From DASTPP01 sp035762175 (GTDB lineage Bacteria; Myxococcota_A; Polyangia; Polyangiales; Polyangiaceae), in contig DASTPP010000400.1 in NCBI GenBank assembly GCA_035762175.1, forward strand, positions 54,867 through 118,866: a stretch of DNA of 64,000 nt, read 5' to 3'. Positions 50,353-59,022 of this stretch are shown here, one piece after another. The notes under the pieces were generated by a model. It had not been told where the DNA came from. It saw only the letters and a program-made list of their open reading frames with translations, and did not search any database. Position 1 is the stretch's first letter, and every line of letters begins with the position of its first letter. Made by a program: the position numbers and the translations under genes.

Positions 50353-50577
50353 GTGCCGATCACGAACAAGAAGACCACGAGGCGTATGGTCGCCACGGCG
50401 TCGATGGTCGCCGCCTGGGCCTGAGCCGCCTCGCGCGGAGGCGACGAAGACACCCTGCCCAACCCGAGCCAGGGCGGCGCGGCCGGGTCGGCGGCCACCC
50501 ATGGCACCGAACTGACCTCGCTGCCCAACCTCGCCAAGGTGTTCCAGGGCGGGCGCGGCTTCGCCGTCGGCTGCCGC
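50353..50577 (+). pseudogene. Decayed secreted-protein gene with in-frame TGA
   Basis: GTG 50353 (after AGGAGCGA) starts ITNKKTTRRMVATASMVAAWA, a signal peptide, then TGA at 50422-50424; the frame continues ASRGGDEDTLPNPSQGG, THGTELTSLPNLAKVFQGGRG and then degrades. Probably the 5' part of the same lost gene as the trypsin-like fragment 300 bp downstream. Confidence 0.4.
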
Positions 50578-50861
50578 CGCCCTTCCCCCCGTCATCTTCG
50601 CCGGGGCGATCGGCCCCGCCCCCGCGGTCGCAGCGTTCACAGACGACCTGTGGCGGCGCGTCCACGGCCCGGGGCTGCGTTCGGCGGGCGCGCGGGCGGC
50701 CTGCTTGGAACGGCCCCTGCTGCCCCGCCCCCCGTGGCCGTGCGCACCATGTCGTTGGTCACAACGGCGTTCGCCTTCGCGAGCGCCGCGTGCGGGCGCC
50801 CCTACGTCGTCCCACTGCGGAGCTCGAACGCGAGCTCGCTCGGCCGTGGCGACGGCGATCC

Positions 50862-51020
50862 GATCTGTTCGGCGCGACGGCGACCGACGCCGGCGATCTC
50901 GCCGGGCCGGGCGACTCGGTCGTGCGCATCGCCCACGCCGGCCGCGTCAAGCCCGGCGAGACCGGCGACGAGGCCGGCGCGGGCTGTTCGGGCACGCTGG
51001 TGGCGGCCGACGTGGTGCTC
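50862..51020 (+). pseudogene. Trypsin-like (S1) protease fragment
   Basis: Frame from 50862 reads DLFGATATDAGDLAGPGDSV, VRIAHAGRVKPGETG and GAGCSGTLVAADVVL. The CSGTLVAADVVL block is the S1 protease strand that normally runs on to TAAHC with the catalytic His; here it is cut at 51020 by the 38-bp repeat. No catalytic residue remains. Confidence 0.5.
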
Positions 51021-51030
51021 AGGCTGCCCG

Positions 51031-51182
51031 CTCGAGGCTTCTCGGGCTTCGGGTCGTCAGGCTGCCCGCTCGAGGCTTCTCGGGCTTCGGGTCGTCCGGC
51101 TGCCCGCTCGAGGCTTCTCGGGCTTCGGGTCGTCCGGCCGCCTGCTCAGGGCTTCTCGGGCTGCGGGTAGGGCTGGGGCTCG
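51031..51182. repeat. 38-bp tandem repeat spanning the Cys-rich gene stop
   Basis: CTCGAGGCTTCTCGGGCTTC begins copies at 51031, 51069 and 51107; the fourth (51145) is CTCAGGGCTTCTCGGGCTGC and contains the stop codon (51146-51148) of the minus-strand Cys-rich gene. The gene's final codons (QPEKP) are thus repeated three more times downstream of it, and the array abuts the protease fragment. Confidence 0.78.
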
Positions 51183-52060
51183 GTCGGCTCTTTCGGCGTG
51201 CAGACGCGCTCGCACACGACCTCGCCGTTGCCGACGTCCTTGCAGATCAGGTCGGGGAAGGTGCCGTCGGGGCACTCGGCCGGCTCGGTCGGATCTTTCG
51301 GCATGCAGACGCGCTCGCACACGACCTCGCCGTCGCCGACGTCCTTGCAGATCACGTCGGGGAAGGTGCCGTCCGGGCACTCGGGCGGGGGCACTTCGCC
51401 GCCGTCCGGCAGGCACTCGACGAAGCACTCTTCGACGCCGGTCTCCGGGTCGAAGCGGCAGACCTTCTCGGGGAAGGTGCCGGGCGGGCACTCGGGGAAG
51501 GGCAGATCGTCGGGCACGCAGACGTCCTTGCACGTCTCTTCGTAGGGCCGATCGGGTGCGTTGGCGCCGTCGGGCGAGCTCGGGTCGGTCGGGTAGGGCT
51601 CGGGCCGCGGGTCGCCGGGGAAGGGCGGCACCGGCCAGGGGCCCGGGGCCTCGCAGACCCGCTCGAGGTGCGTGCCCGGCGCGCACTGGTCGGGGTCGCC
51701 CTGCGGCTGGTCGTCGGGCAAGCAGAGGATGAAGCACTCGTCGTCGGCGCCCGCGGCGGGCTTGCAGGCGCGCACCGGCGCCGTGCCCTCGTCGCACTCG
51801 GGCAACTGCGGCCCGGGCAGGCAGACGACCTGGCACTCGACGTTGCCGTCGGGCAGGTCTTTGCAGACGCGCTCGGGCGTCTCGCCCGGCTGGCATTCGT
51901 CTTTCTTCTCGGCGCGGGCGGCCTCGGCCTCGGAGACCTGGCTGCTGCGGCCGGGGCCCAGCTCGTCTGCGTCGAGCGTCGCCTGGCAGGCGGCGAACGC
52001 GGGGGCGAGGGCGAAGAGGGCGACGAGGCTTCGGGCGGCGTTGGCGACGGTCGTACGCAT
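51146..52060 (-). CDS. Cys-rich repeat exported protein
   Basis: 304 aa from ATG 52060, with AAGGGA well placed. Signal LVALFALAPAFAAC (lipobox-like Cys). The mature protein is built of five or six Cys-rich repeats of ~35-45 residues, e.g. ECPDGTFPDVICKDVGDGEV followed by VCERVCMPK, each with four Cys and a C..C(x)n..C pattern. The last two are nearly identical and so recently duplicated. Pro-rich end. Likely disulfide-stabilised surface protein; I know no named family. Positions 52061-52279 show no gene. Confidence 0.68.
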   Translation of the reverse strand: MRTTVANAARSLVALFALAPAFAACQATLDADELGPGRSSQVSEAEAARAEKKDECQPGETPERVCKDLPDGNVECQVVCLPGPQLPECDEGTAPVRACKPAAGADDECFILCLPDDQPQGDPDQCAPGTHLERVCEAPGPWPVPPFPGDPRPEPYPTDPSSPDGANAPDRPYEETCKDVCVPDDLPFPECPPGTFPEKVCRFDPETGVEECFVECLPDGGEVPPPECPDGTFPDVICKDVGDGEVVCERVCMPKDPTEPAECPDGTFPDLICKDVGNGEVVCERVCTPKEPTEPQPYPQPEKP

Positions 52061-52279
52061 GATGATCCCTTTTTTGAAAGAAAAAGTTGGGATGAAAGCG
52101 GCGAACGGGGGCGCGACGGCGCCCGCGCGCCGGCGGCCTTGCGGGGGGCTTTCGCGGTGATGCGGCGCCGCGCGCTCGGCGGCGGGCGGTGTCTCGCCCC
52201 GTTCAACCCGAGCGATGGCCGGCCCGGGCGGCGGCGATCGCAAAAAGCGACGGCCCCTCCGGCGGGGGCGGCGGGGCGC

Positions 52280-55036
52280 TCAGCGCCGCTGGGGCAGGTG
52301 GTTCGGCAGCCAGCTCAGGCTGGGCGGCGGCGGCGGGCGCTCGGAGGGGTGCGGGCTCGGCTCGTCGGCCTGGGGGGGGGGAGGCGGGGCGCCGGCGAGC
52401 GCGGGCGCGTCTTCGGGCGGCCGCAGGGGCAGGCTGAAGAAGAAGGTGCTGCCGCGGCCGACCTCGCTGCGCACGCCGATGCGGCCGCCGTGCGCCTCGA
52501 CGATGCCCTTGCAAATGTACAGGCCGAGGCCGCAGCCCTGGGCGGCGGTCTCTTCGGCCCGCCAATAGCGCTCGAACACGTGCGGCAGGCGCTCGCCCGC
52601 GATGCCGACGCCGGTGTCGACGACCTCGAAGTGGGCCTCCTGCGCCCGCACGAACGCCCGGACCTCGACGGCGCCGCCCTCGGGGGTGAACTTGATGGCG
52701 TTGCCGACGAGGTTGGACAAGACCTGCATGACGCGCCAGCGGTCGCAGACGACGGCGGCCGCGCCGTCTCGGACGTTGCCCTCGAGCCGCAGCGACCGGC
52801 GGGCCGCGAGGGGGCGTAGCGTCTCGAGCGTGTCTTCGACGAGCGGGCCGAGCGCGTGCGGGTGCCGGTCGATGGCGAGGCGGCCGGCGTCGATGCTCGA
52901 CATGTCGAGCAGATCTTTGATGAGGCGGTCCATCTGGGCGACCGAGCGGGTGATCATCTCGAGCGTCTTGCGCCGCGCCGCGCCGTCGTCGTCGTCGCAC
53001 TGGTCGGAGAGCAGGGTGGCGCCCATGAGCACGGTGCCGAGCGGGGTGCGCAGGTCGTGCGAGACGACGGCGAGCATGTCTTGCCGCTGGCGCACGGCCT
53101 TCTGCATCTCCTGGTACAGGCGGGCGTTGTCGAGGGCGAGCGCGGCCCGGTTGGCGAGCTCTTCGGCGAAGGTGAGGTCGGCCGCGGCGTAGTGGCGCCC
53201 CGACCCGAGCGAGCCGAGCGAGAGTAGGCCGATCGGGCGGCCGCGCGCGCGCAGCGGCACGACCATCAGCGAGGTGAGGCGGCGCGGGGGGCCGGCGGCC
53301 CCGTCGCTCGCGGACGACGAGAGGTCGTGCACGAGCCAGGCCCGGCCCGTCTTCACCACGGCCGCCCGGGCCTCCTGCCAGCGCGCCTCGAGCGAGAAGG
53401 GACACGAGCGGACCAGGCCCCGCCCGTCGTCGGCCGAGGCCGTGCGCGAGGTCGTGCCGTCGTCGTTGAGCTCTTCGATGAGGCAGACGTCGGCCAGAAA
53501 CGGGACGGCCACGCGGGCGGCGGCCCGCAGGGTCTGCTCGCGGTCGAGCGAGCTCGCGAGGGCCGCGCTCACCTCGGCGAGGAAGTGCTTGGCGTTCTCG
53601 GAGCGTTTGAGATCCATCACGTCGCGGAAGACGAGCACCGCCCCCGTCAGGTGCCCCCAGCGCCGGATGGGCGACGAGGTGTAGCTGACGGGGTAGGGGG
53701 CGCCGTCGCGCCCGAGGAACAGCGCGTCGTCGCTCCGGACGGGCTCGCCGGTGCGCAGCACGTGCAGCAGGGGGCATTCGTCCGGCCCGACGAGGGCGTC
53801 TTCGAGCTGCCGCAGCCGGAGCAGACCCTGCACCTGCACCCCGATCGCCTCGGTGGCCGACCAGCCGAGCAGCCGCTCGGCCGCGGGGTTGAAGAAGGTG
53901 ATGCGCCCGGCGACGTCGACGGCCACGACGCCCTCGCCCAGGCTGTTGGTCACGGCGCGGCTGAAGTCGAGCTCGGCCTCGCAGAGGTCGCGCGTCATCT
54001 CGGCGCGCGCGCGCGCCTGCTCGGCCTGCGCCCGCGCCGCCTCGGCCACCGCGCAGCGCCGCTCGCACTCGCGCCGCTGCTCTTCGGCCCGCGCGCGCTC
54101 GGCCCGCAGGGCCGACTGCCGGTCGAGCGCGGCGGCCAGTTGGCCGGCGACGGCGCCCGCGAAGAGCAGGCCCGCCTCGTCGAGGCGGCCGCCCACCGCG
54201 AGCTGGAGGGTGCCGAAGACGCGGCCCGCGCCCGCGGCCAGCGGCAAGGTCAGCAGGCTCTCGCCCGGCGCGGCGATGCAAGGGGCGGTCGGCTCGGGCC
54301 CCGGGCCCGGCAGAGTCGCCACCGTCGCGGGCGGCGAGACCCCCCGGGCGGAGGGCGCCGCGCCCGCGTCGAGGCCCGTCAGGTAGGCGTAGCAGCGGCG
54401 CGCATGCATCTCGGCGAGCCGGAGCTCGAGCAGGGGCGCGCTCTCCGCCCGCCAGGCGCGGCAGCGGAGCTCGCGGCCGTCGTCGTAGATCAGCACCGCG
54501 CTGCGCAGCGCGAGGGTCTGCGCCAGGAGGGCGAAGACCGGCGGGGCCGACTGCTCGACGCGGTCGGCGCGGAGCAGGAGCCTGCCCGCCTCGCCGAGGT
54601 GCTCGAACTGCCGGCGCCCGGGCGCCGGCGGGGGGGGGCCCGGCGCCGCCGCGAGCGCCGCGTGGAGCGCGGGCGTCAGCGCCTCGGCCGTCAGGTGGCC
54701 GAGGAGGGCCAGCAAATCGATCAACAAGGCCCGGACCGCCGCCGTCAAATCGTCGATTCGCAGCGCGGCGGCGCGCGCCCGCAGGGCGTCGACCCGCAGG
54801 CCCGCCGGCCTCACCTCGACGGCCGCGAGCGGCGCGAAGCGCTCGGCGGCGTCGCACACGACGCGCCCGGCGACGGCCGCGAGCGCCGCCTCGCCGAGCA
54901 CCGGCCGGGCGCGCGCCCAGAGCGCCCCGGACGCGCGCTCGAGCCGGTCGAGCAGGCCCCCGACCGTCAGGCCCTCGGCGGCGTCCCCGAGCCAGGACGC
55001 CACGCGGGCCGCATTCACATCGTTCTCGTCAACCAT
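52280..55036 (-). CDS. Multi-sensor histidine kinase (GAF-PAS-GAF-HisKA-HATPase)
   Basis: 918 aa. Residues 1-140 helical, of a type sometimes seen in myxobacterial RsbR-like or globin-like sensors. GAF ~150-315, a coiled coil ~315-370 (RAERARAEEQRRECERRC), PAS ~370-490 (GVVAVDVAGRITFFNPAAERLLGWS with PAC GAVLVFRDVMDLKRSE), second GAF ~500-660, HisKA VVSHDLRTPLGTVLMGATLL, HATPase N box LVGNAIKFTPEGG, G box GCGLGLYICKGIVEAHGG. Pro-rich tail. No membrane segment and no adjacent regulator: an orphan cytosolic kinase. Confidence 0.85.
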   Translation of the reverse strand: MVDENDVNAARVASWLGDAAEGLTVGGLLDRLERASGALWARARPVLGEAALAAVAGRVVCDAAERFAPLAAVEVRPAGLRVDALRARAAALRIDDLTAAVRALLIDLLALLGHLTAEALTPALHAALAAAPGPPPPAPGRRQFEHLGEAGRLLLRADRVEQSAPPVFALLAQTLALRSAVLIYDDGRELRCRAWRAESAPLLELRLAEMHARRCYAYLTGLDAGAAPSARGVSPPATVATLPGPGPEPTAPCIAAPGESLLTLPLAAGAGRVFGTLQLAVGGRLDEAGLLFAGAVAGQLAAALDRQSALRAERARAEEQRRECERRCAVAEAARAQAEQARARAEMTRDLCEAELDFSRAVTNSLGEGVVAVDVAGRITFFNPAAERLLGWSATEAIGVQVQGLLRLRQLEDALVGPDECPLLHVLRTGEPVRSDDALFLGRDGAPYPVSYTSSPIRRWGHLTGAVLVFRDVMDLKRSENAKHFLAEVSAALASSLDREQTLRAAARVAVPFLADVCLIEELNDDGTTSRTASADDGRGLVRSCPFSLEARWQEARAAVVKTGRAWLVHDLSSSASDGAAGPPRRLTSLMVVPLRARGRPIGLLSLGSLGSGRHYAAADLTFAEELANRAALALDNARLYQEMQKAVRQRQDMLAVVSHDLRTPLGTVLMGATLLSDQCDDDDGAARRKTLEMITRSVAQMDRLIKDLLDMSSIDAGRLAIDRHPHALGPLVEDTLETLRPLAARRSLRLEGNVRDGAAAVVCDRWRVMQVLSNLVGNAIKFTPEGGAVEVRAFVRAQEAHFEVVDTGVGIAGERLPHVFERYWRAEETAAQGCGLGLYICKGIVEAHGGRIGVRSEVGRGSTFFFSLPLRPPEDAPALAGAPPPPPQADEPSPHPSERPPPPPSLSWLPNHLPQRR

Positions 55037-55726
55037 GGCCTCTGGCGTCGTGCGGCACGACCCCCTCTTGCTTGGTTGAAACTAGGGTGAGATTCGTACC
55101 GGCGCCTCGCTCGGGCCCGCCCCCCGGGCCCGAGCGTACGGGGAACGCTAGGTGCCCGCCCCGGGCCGAAACGAGCCAGCGCCGTTGGCTGGGGTGAAAC
55201 CGCGGCCGCGCCAGGGGGCGCGGCCCTTGCTGCCAGAGAACCCGTGCCTGCGTTTGAGTGCGACAGGAACAAATGCGTACTACCACGCAGGAATAAGAAT
55301 CTCAACGTGCAATCGTTACCTTTTCGCCCGCGCGCCGGCCGATCGTGAGTCCGAAAAAAATCGGACAAGGGTCGGAAATCGGCAAAAATCGGCAAACTGT
55401 TCGGGGCGCACGAACGACCCGAACGCGCGATGAGGGGCGCAGCCGAGGCCGGTTTTGGTCCGAATTCACCCCCGGATTCGCCCCTACCTCGCGGCGGGAC
55501 GTTATCGATGTATGGTCCAGCTCCCGCCTGGCCTTCGGGGCCCCCCATTACGTTTTTGCCCGGCGTGACCGGTGGGCACAATCGTCGCAGCCCGCCGGCA
55601 CTATTCTTGAATCGACCAATGCGGATTTTTCTGCGTAAAAACGGGGGGCGAACGAATGCGCCGCCCGCGCGCCCGGCGGGCGGGGCGAATCCGCCGGGCC
55701 CGCGGCGGGCGCGCCCGGGCGCCGGG
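55037..55726. other. Long intergenic region, A/T-rich in the middle
   Basis: 690 bp between two minus-strand genes. Positions 55240-55420 are clearly A/T-richer than the genome, with repeated TCGG(A/C)AA boxes (55372, 55385, 55395) and a perfect small dyad described separately. This may contain the promoter of the multi-sensor kinase, foreign DNA or a small RNA. No convincing gene. Confidence 0.4.
55349..55366. promoter_or_regulatory. Perfect GTCCGA/TCGGAC dyad around six A
   Basis: GTCCGA, AAAAAA, TCGGAC at 55349-55366. Spacing and A-tract fit a dimeric regulator site; as RNA a 6-bp stem with an A6 loop. Similar half sites follow at 55372-55400. Confidence 0.4.
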
Positions 55727-57601
55727 CTACTGCCCGAGCGGGCCCGGGGCGAAGGGCACGTCGAGCGTCACGCCCGCCTCGGGCGCGCCGACGCGGGCGA
55801 GCCGGCCCTCGCGCCAGGCGAGAAAGCACGCCCGGCCGAGCCCGCCCTCGACCCGGAACGCGACCCGCGTCGGCAGCCCCGCCTCGGCCGCGAGCACCCG
55901 CGCCCCGAGCTCGCCGGCGCGGACCTCGTCGCCCGCCCGCAGCGGCGCGTCGCGGTAGACCCGCTCGAAGAGGTTCGCGCGCCGCGGGCCCAGCGCCTCG
56001 AGCTCGAACGCGCCGCCGCCGAGCCCCCGCAAGCGCAGATCGTTCTGGGCCATCGAGAGCACGCGCACGCCGGCGAGGTGCGCCACGCGCTCGGGGCGGT
56101 AGAAGAGCAGCGAAGGCGCCGCGTAGAGCGAATTGACGGGGTCGCTGCCGTTGACGATGTAGCCGACGCTGCCCGCCGGGCAGGCGGGCGTCTCGGCCCG
56201 CTCGGCGTACGCGCGCTCGTCTTCGACGTTCTGACGGAACAAGAACGCCGTGCCGACCCGCACGAGGGGCGAGAGGCCGAAGTGCAGCAGAGCGAAGAGG
56301 CCGGCGAGGGCGCCGAGGCCGAGCCGGCGTGCCCCCCGGGACGCGCGGGCCCGGGCGAAAGCGGCCGCGAGCAGCGCGCCGACGAGCGCGGCGCCGCCGA
56401 TCGACGCGATCGGCAGCACGCGCCCGCCCACGATGCCGCCCGCCGTCGGCACGATCGCCCCCCCTGACGCGAGGCCGAGCGCGAGCAGGCGCCGGCGAAC
56501 CCCGGGCTCGAACTCGGCGCGCAGGGCCCAGAGCGCGAGGCCGACGCCGGCCGCCGCGAGCGCCCCCAGCGCGGCGAAGGGCAGCGCGAGCGGCGGGGCG
56601 GCCGCGGCCAGCACCGAGGGCAGGGCCGCGTAGACCTCGGCGAGCAAGGTGGGCACGCGCACGAGGGCCGCCGCCGCGAACCCCCTCGGATCGTCGAAAG
56701 GCGAAATGTACGCCCCGCTGCGGCGCGTGCCGTAGTGCCCCGCGGCGTAGAAGATCAGAAACGCCCCCGCCACGGCCAAAGCCGGCAGCGCCGCCCGCAC
56801 CCGCTCGTACGCCCCGCCCGGCAGCGCCGCCCGCACCCGCTCGCCCGCCCCGCCCAGCAGCGCCGCCCGCGCCCGTTCGCCCGCCCCGCCCAGCAGCGCC
56901 GCCCGCTCGCCCGCCCCGGCCGGCGGCCCGCCTTCGCGCGCCCCGCCCCCCCGGGCGAAGGCCTCGTCGCAGACCCAGAAGGCCACGGCGCCGAGCGCCA
57001 CCTCGCTCGCGCAGAGCCCCGCGGCGAGCGAGATCGGCCCGAGCCAGGCCCCGGGGCGCCACCGGTCGTCGCGCCACCGCGCGTGCGCGAGCAGGGCGAG
57101 CGCCCCGAAGGCGGCGCCGACGAGCCCGTGGCGCGCCGACAGCCACGCCGTGGTCATCGCGTGCCCGCCCGCCAGCACGTACGCGAAGGACGCCCACGCC
57201 GCCGCGCGCCGGCCGAGCCAGCGCCGGTAGAGCGCGACCACCGCGGCCGAGAGCAGCACGAACCACGCGATCGAGTGCACGTGCGCGGCGAGCGCGTTGC
57301 GGCCGAACGCCCACGCGTCGACCGCCAGCGTCAGGCTCGAGAGGGGCCGGAAGAAGCGCAACCCGAGCCCCGGGTCGGCGAACCAGGGCAGCTTGCCGTC
57401 GGCGATCATCTGCGCGACCTGCGCCTCGCCGCCCCAGGTGAAGTCGTAGAGCCGAAACGGCCCCGGCGCGTAGCCCGGCAGCGCGCCCTCGAGCGCGAGC
57501 CGCTGCAAGAAGTCGTCGTGAAAGAACCCGACCACGAGCGCCGGCAGCGACGCCAGCACCCCCGCCCCCACCGCCACGCCGATGCCGCGCCCCTCGCCCA
57601 T
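55727..57601 (-). CDS. Polytopic membrane protein, glycosyltransferase-like
   Basis: 624 aa from ATG 57601; a GTG 24 bp upstream is possible. Starts with GVLASLPALVVGFFHDDFLQ: the DD after the first helix, and later LRFFRPLSSLTLAVDAWAFG, resemble GT-C type (ArnT/PMT-like or DUF2723-like) enzymes that use polyprenyl-linked sugars. About ten or more helices, then a soluble C-terminal ~130 residues. Residues ~225-273 are a 12-residue repeat (GGAGERVRAALP-like). No sugar-pathway genes nearby, so assignment is tentative. Confidence 0.6.
   Translation of the reverse strand: MGEGRGIGVAVGAGVLASLPALVVGFFHDDFLQRLALEGALPGYAPGPFRLYDFTWGGEAQVAQMIADGKLPWFADPGLGLRFFRPLSSLTLAVDAWAFGRNALAAHVHSIAWFVLLSAAVVALYRRWLGRRAAAWASFAYVLAGGHAMTTAWLSARHGLVGAAFGALALLAHARWRDDRWRPGAWLGPISLAAGLCASEVALGAVAFWVCDEAFARGGGAREGGPPAGAGERAALLGGAGERARAALLGGAGERVRAALPGGAYERVRAALPALAVAGAFLIFYAAGHYGTRRSGAYISPFDDPRGFAAAALVRVPTLLAEVYAALPSVLAAAAPPLALPFAALGALAAAGVGLALWALRAEFEPGVRRRLLALGLASGGAIVPTAGGIVGGRVLPIASIGGAALVGALLAAAFARARASRGARRLGLGALAGLFALLHFGLSPLVRVGTAFLFRQNVEDERAYAERAETPACPAGSVGYIVNGSDPVNSLYAAPSLLFYRPERVAHLAGVRVLSMAQNDLRLRGLGGGAFELEALGPRRANLFERVYRDAPLRAGDEVRAGELGARVLAAEAGLPTRVAFRVEGGLGRACFLAWREGRLARVGAPEAGVTLDVPFAPGPLGQ
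56785..56928. repeat. In-frame 36-bp repeat inside the membrane protein gene
   Basis: GCAGCGCCGCC occurs at 56785, 56821, 56857 and 56893, period exactly 36 bp, encoding four copies of a 12-residue Gly/Ala/Glu/Arg unit in a predicted loop. Unlike the gene-end repeats in this window it keeps the reading frame. Confidence 0.75.
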
Positions 57602-57793
57602 CTCGGCGGTGATGGTTGGGGGCACCCGACCCGCCGGTCAAGGTCGCGCCCGCGCCTGAGACGAGCGGCGGCCGTTCTTCCGCGCCCTTCGGGCACCCGG
57701 AGCTCGCTTCATGGGCTCGACGACGGGCGGCGGGTGCAGACGTTCCGGCCGAGGTAAGGGGGGGCCCGGGGGGCGTCCGGCTCCGCCCGTCGC

Positions 57794-58258
57794 TCACTCG
57801 GCGGCGGACGCCAGCGCGGCGAGGCGGTTGGCGATCCACTCGCCGTGGCGCCGCTCGTCCGAGAGGTTGCACGTGAGCAGCGCCCGAACCTGAGGCGCGA
57901 CGTCGCTGCGCCCCGCCGCCCGCTCGTAGGCCGTGTTGGTGTCTTCTTCGTTGGTCTTCATCGCCATGAGCACGGCGCGGTCGCCGACGAGGCCGCCGAG
58001 CACGACCTTGCCCTTGGTGAGCACGCGCTTGATGTCGGGCCCCGAGGGCGCCTCGTGCCCCGCCTGCATGAGCAGGGACGAGAGCTCGCACACGTGCCGC
58101 CGGTGGTCGTCGAGGAAGGCCGCCATCGTCGCCCGCTCGACCTCGCCTTGCAGCCGCTCGATCGCCGCCTCGTACGCCTCGATGGCGTCATAGTCGAGCT
58201 CGACGAGGTTCTGCAGCATGCTCACGACGTTGCTCTCGATGCCGACCGTTGTTGCCAT
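57794..58258 (-). CDS. DUF2383 (PA2169-type) four-helix-bundle protein
   Basis: 154 aa from ATG 58258. VVSMLQNLVELDYDAIEAYEAAIERL near the N-terminus, FLDDHRRHVCELSSLL, TNEEDTNTAYERAAGR and LLTCNLSDERRHGEWIANRL give the ferritin-like pattern with Glu/His pairs (EAYEAAIER, DDHRRH, DERRHGEW). DUF2383 proteins are small and of uncertain function; a metal site is possible. GAGG upstream. No neighbour suggests a pathway. Confidence 0.78.
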   Translation of the reverse strand: MATTVGIESNVVSMLQNLVELDYDAIEAYEAAIERLQGEVERATMAAFLDDHRRHVCELSSLLMQAGHEAPSGPDIKRVLTKGKVVLGGLVGDRAVLMAMKTNEEDTNTAYERAAGRSDVAPQVRALLTCNLSDERRHGEWIANRLAALASAAE

Positions 58259-58620
58259 GGCAGAGACCTCATTTCCTTCGACGTACGGTGTTACGACGGC
58301 CTCATGGCCAAGCCCGCGGCGCCTGCAGGCCACGTGCCGCCGGGGGCGCGGCGGGGCGCGGTTCGCGGCGGCGCCGGCCGCGCCCGGCGTGCGGCCGCGC
58401 GGCTGGCCCCGGCGGGCGCTTCGCGAGGGCGACCCGGCAAGCAAGCGCGGTGCCCGGGCCCCGCGGGCGAGGCGACCACTGTGGCCGGCCTGCCCGGGAC
58501 GCATTTGCGCCACGGCCGCCTGGCGCGGGGGGCGACCCGCGGGCCGCCCCGCCCCCAACTCAGGCGCGGCCGCCTCGCCGCGGGCCCGGCGCCGCCGGGC
58601 GGCGGCGTACCGGGCCTTGC
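58259..58620. other. Intergenic region, no gene recognised
   Basis: 362 bp of very G/C-rich sequence between divergent genes (DUF2383 minus, DUF421 plus). GGAAATGAGG near 58268 is the DUF2383 leader. Nothing else is recognisable. Confidence 0.35.
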
Positions 58621-59022
58621 ATGCCGACGACGCCCGACGCCATGAAGCCGGAAGAGATACGCCTGGGCGACTGGAAGCGAATCCTGCTTGGTAACGCGCC
58701 GGTCGCCTTTCTGCTCGAGACCTTCGCGCGCCCCCTCGGCATTTACCTCGCGCTCGTCGTCGTCTTGCGCCTCTTCGGCGAGCGCATGACGGGGCAGCTT
58801 GCCATTCTCGAGATGAGCGTGATGGTCGCGCTCGGCGCCATCGTCGCGGTGCCCATGCACATGCCCGACCGGGGCGTGCTGGTCGGCAGGCTCCTCTTGG
58901 TGCGCGTGCTCGGGCTGCAGCGCGGGCTCGGCCGCCTCGGGGTCGAGCGCCGCCGGGTCGAGCTCGCCACGCAGGGCGACCTCACGTCGCTCGTCAAAGA
59001 CGGCATTCTGTTGACGCTCTAG
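58621..59022 (+). CDS. DUF421 (YetF-like) membrane protein, short form
   Basis: 133 aa from ATG 58621 (or ATG 58642). LGDWKRILLGNAPVAFLLETFARPLGIYLALVVVLRLFGERMTGQLAILEMSVMVALGAIVAVPMHMPDRG is the typical N-terminal membrane part. Full DUF421 proteins (~160-230 aa) continue with a soluble C-terminal domain; here it stops after TQGDLTSLVKDGILLTL, so that domain is truncated. Ends in TAG overlapping the NRPS stop by 4 bp. Function unknown. Confidence 0.72.
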   Translation: MPTTPDAMKPEEIRLGDWKRILLGNAPVAFLLETFARPLGIYLALVVVLRLFGERMTGQLAILEMSVMVALGAIVAVPMHMPDRGVLVGRLLLVRVLGLQRGLGRLGVERRRVELATQGDLTSLVKDGILLTL

